Shown: piece by piece, positions 6,398-7,452 of the stretch | How positions within the stretch are numbered: position 1 is the first letter of the stretch | Layout of the letters: each line of letters opens with the position of its first letter | NCBI GenBank assembly: GCA_016928455.1 | Contig: JAFGKP010000102.1 | Location: 1 to 7,452 of the forward strand | Direction of reading: 5' to 3' | DNA length: 7,452 nucleotides | Source of the DNA: Methanomicrobia archaeon | Lineage (GTDB): Archaea; Halobacteriota; Syntropharchaeia; Alkanophagales; Methanospirareceae | Translations under genes and position numbers: made by a program | The notes under the pieces: model-generated | What the model was told of the DNA's origin: nothing | The model's input: only the letters and a program-made list of their open reading frames with translations | Database searches by the model: none

Positions 6398-7173
6398 ACG
6401 TACAGTGTGCCTTTCGCCTTCCGCTCGCCCATGGCGAAATCGCCGAGATACTTCTTATACTCAGCGCCATCAACAGGGGTGGTCTCGAGGAACTTGAACG
6501 ACGGCATCATCTCGGTCGCGCCCTTCACCAGGATCTCACCACCGGTCATGTCGGCGCCTGGCCATTTTGCATCGCCCTCAATGGTGATCTTACCGCCTTT
6601 CATGTTCAGCCCGGCAAGCATCTTTGCGTTACCTTTGATCAGGATCTCGCCACCGGCCATGTACTGAGCCGTGAGCTCACCGGCATTACCGTAGACCGTG
6701 ACCTTGCCACCGGTCATGCCGGTCATCTCACCGCGGTACATCGCACAGAGGTTGTCCTCCGCGTCACCTTCGATGACCAGCTCGCCACCGCGCATCTCAC
6801 GGCCGGCCCAGCAGTCTGCGTTGCCTTTGATCACGATCTTGCCCCCTTCCATCATCGCACCGCAGTGCATATCGACGTCACCACGTGCCTCGATCTCGCC
6901 GGCTTTCATGCCCTCGCCGATACGCTTCACACGCCTCAGATCGCCTTCAAACACGAGCTTCACGTCCGCCGCGCTTGTTGCAGTGCCCGCGAGGCTCACC
7001 TCGAAGAGATCGCCGGTCTGCTCCTGGCGGTTGCCCCACCAGACCTTTACCGCTTTGATCCCCGCTTCGTTCTTGCCGAAGAGCTGATCTGGCGTTAATG
7101 CGTCCACTTCAACGGGAACCTTCGCGATACCGCTTACGACCGTGTCCTTCAATTTTAAGGTTATCGTCTGCAT
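6391..7173 (-). CDS. fwdC: Formylmethanofuran dehydrogenase subunit C (complete, 260 aa)
   Basis: Structural subunit of the formylmethanofuran dehydrogenase complex, which fixes CO2 onto methanofuran in methanogenesis or releases it in the oxidative direction. Residues 1-75 form the N-terminal region, including VKVWWGNRQ at 42-50. Residues from about 76 to 218 form a right-handed beta-helix of the GXGXG type, shared with the C-terminal domain of glutamate synthase. Repeating units of about 18-24 residues are visible: EGGKIVIKGNAD (109-120), RGGELVIEGDAED (128-140), TGGKVTVYGNAG (154-165), AGGEILIKGNAK (173-184), KGGKITIEGDAK (192-203) and TGGEILVKG (210-218). The protein is full length and cytoplasmic. 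It starts 33 bases after the fwdA stop, and the A-then-C order matches known fwd/fmd operons. FmdC versus FwdC (molybdenum versus tungsten isoenzyme) cannot be told from this subunit. The stop TGA at 6393-6391 is part of the terminator stem. Confidence 0.95.
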   Translation of the reverse strand: MQTITLKLKDTVVSGIAKVPVEVDALTPDQLFGKNEAGIKAVKVWWGNRQEQTGDLFEVSLAGTATSAADVKLVFEGDLRRVKRIGEGMKAGEIEARGDVDMHCGAMMEGGKIVIKGNADCWAGREMRGGELVIEGDAEDNLCAMYRGEMTGMTGGKVTVYGNAGELTAQYMAGGEILIKGNAKMLAGLNMKGGKITIEGDAKWPGADMTGGEILVKGATEMMPSFKFLETTPVDGAEYKKYLGDFAMGERKAKGTLYVR

Positions 7174-7180
7174 TTTTCTT

Positions 7181-7188
7181 CCTCCTTT
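7181..7188 (-). promoter_or_regulatory. Shine-Dalgarno sequence of fwdC
   Basis: AAAGGAGG on the minus strand (7188-7181) lies 7 bases before the fwdC ATG at 7173-7171. It is the strongest ribosome-binding site among the recognised genes in the window and fixes the fwdC start. Confidence 0.8.
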
Positions 7189-7206
7189 TCTCGCTCAGTT
7201 AGTTAG

Positions 7207-7452
7207 CTAGCTCCGCCATGGCGCCTTGATCTCGTATGGATGCGGCAGATAATGCTTCTGTACCGGGTAGTTGTTGAAGGTCACGGAGTAGTACTTATCG
7301 AACCGGTCCTTCAGGGTCACAAGCATCTCGTCATTCAACTTCTCGTCGCATTCTGGTGTCACGAAGATGGTTCGCCCTTCTGGTGCCGCGACCACTTCGC
7401 CATCTTTCACCACGATCTCGCCCGCCTTGATGGTGTACTTCGTGTTCAGGAA
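7207..7452 (-). CDS. fwdA: Formylmethanofuran dehydrogenase subunit A, C-terminal 81 residues only
   Basis: The frame enters from the right edge and ends at TAG 7209-7207, so only the last 81 residues of a protein normally about 570 long are visible. FwdA is the amidohydrolase subunit with a binuclear metal centre that joins formate, delivered from the FwdBD site, to methanofuran. Those metal ligands lie in the missing part. The visible end has the small C-terminal beta-domain pattern of amidohydrolases (IVVKDGEVVAAPEGRTIFV at about 18-36). It then shows the tail typical of FwdA: FDKYYSVTFNNYPVQKHYLP (about 54-73). The position directly upstream of fwdC supports the call. A second in-frame stop (TGA at 7197-7195) follows the TAG. 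A GTG at 7413 in this frame is internal, not a start. Confidence 0.88.
   Translation of the reverse strand, partial: FLNTKYTIKAGEIVVKDGEVVAAPEGRTIFVTPECDEKLNDEMLVTLKDRFDKYYSVTFNNYPVQKHYLPHPYEIKAPWRS

Noticed and set aside
6439..6739. Apparent tandem DNA repeats within fwdC
   Set aside because: They reflect the beta-helix protein repeats (GG-x-I-x-I-x-G) rather than a mobile or CRISPR-like array.
6344..7098. Plus-strand frames opposite fwdC
   Set aside because: They mirror the repetitive beta-helix coding sequence of fwdC and owe their length to its periodic codon pattern.
7195..7210. AGTT/AGCT tetranucleotide run between fwdA and fwdC
   Set aside because: Only about four units; it supplies back-up stop codons after fwdA but shows no sign of being a regulatory repeat.

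Overview
The window reads as a stretch of euryarchaeal chromosome. Two genes point to this: one encodes the large subunit of the archaeal replicative DNA polymerase D, and a pair (fwdA, fwdC) encodes subunits of formylmethanofuran dehydrogenase, the enzyme of the C1 pathway of methanogens, methane or alkane oxidisers and Archaeoglobi. The base composition is moderately GC-rich. The lineage cannot be fixed further from this window; an uncultivated methanogen, ANME or alkane-oxidiser relative is a reasonable but weak guess.

Layout from left to right: (1) positions 1-800, minus strand, the N-terminal 266 residues of an NfeD/ClpP-class secreted or membrane-anchored serine protease that runs off the left edge; (2) 801-999, a spacer with a candidate BRE/TATA element and a 7-bp inverted repeat; (3) 1000-4212, minus strand, complete polC (DP2) with an intact, intein-free catalytic motif, a C-terminal zinc-binding motif and a PIP-box-like tail; (4) 4213-4587, a divergent intergenic region with promoters for both sides plus an unexplained coupled pair of minus-strand open frames joined by a good Shine-Dalgarno sequence; (5) 4588-6243, plus strand, a metallo-beta-lactamase/beta-CASP nuclease related to RNase J; (6) 6244-6390, a short convergent spacer with a strong hairpin/oligo-T terminator for the minus-strand operon; (7) 6391-7452, minus strand, the fwdA (3' end only) - fwdC operon segment.

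Four of the genes make sense individually: DNA replication (PolD), probable RNA processing or decay (beta-CASP nuclease), membrane protein quality control (NfeD) and C1 metabolism (Fwd). Only fwdA and fwdC look like one operon. No mobile element, CRISPR array, tRNA or rRNA was seen. Nothing here is convincingly a new biological system. The parts most worth a second look are the insertions in the beta-CASP protein, the start-site question for that gene, and the orphan translational signals between it and polC.
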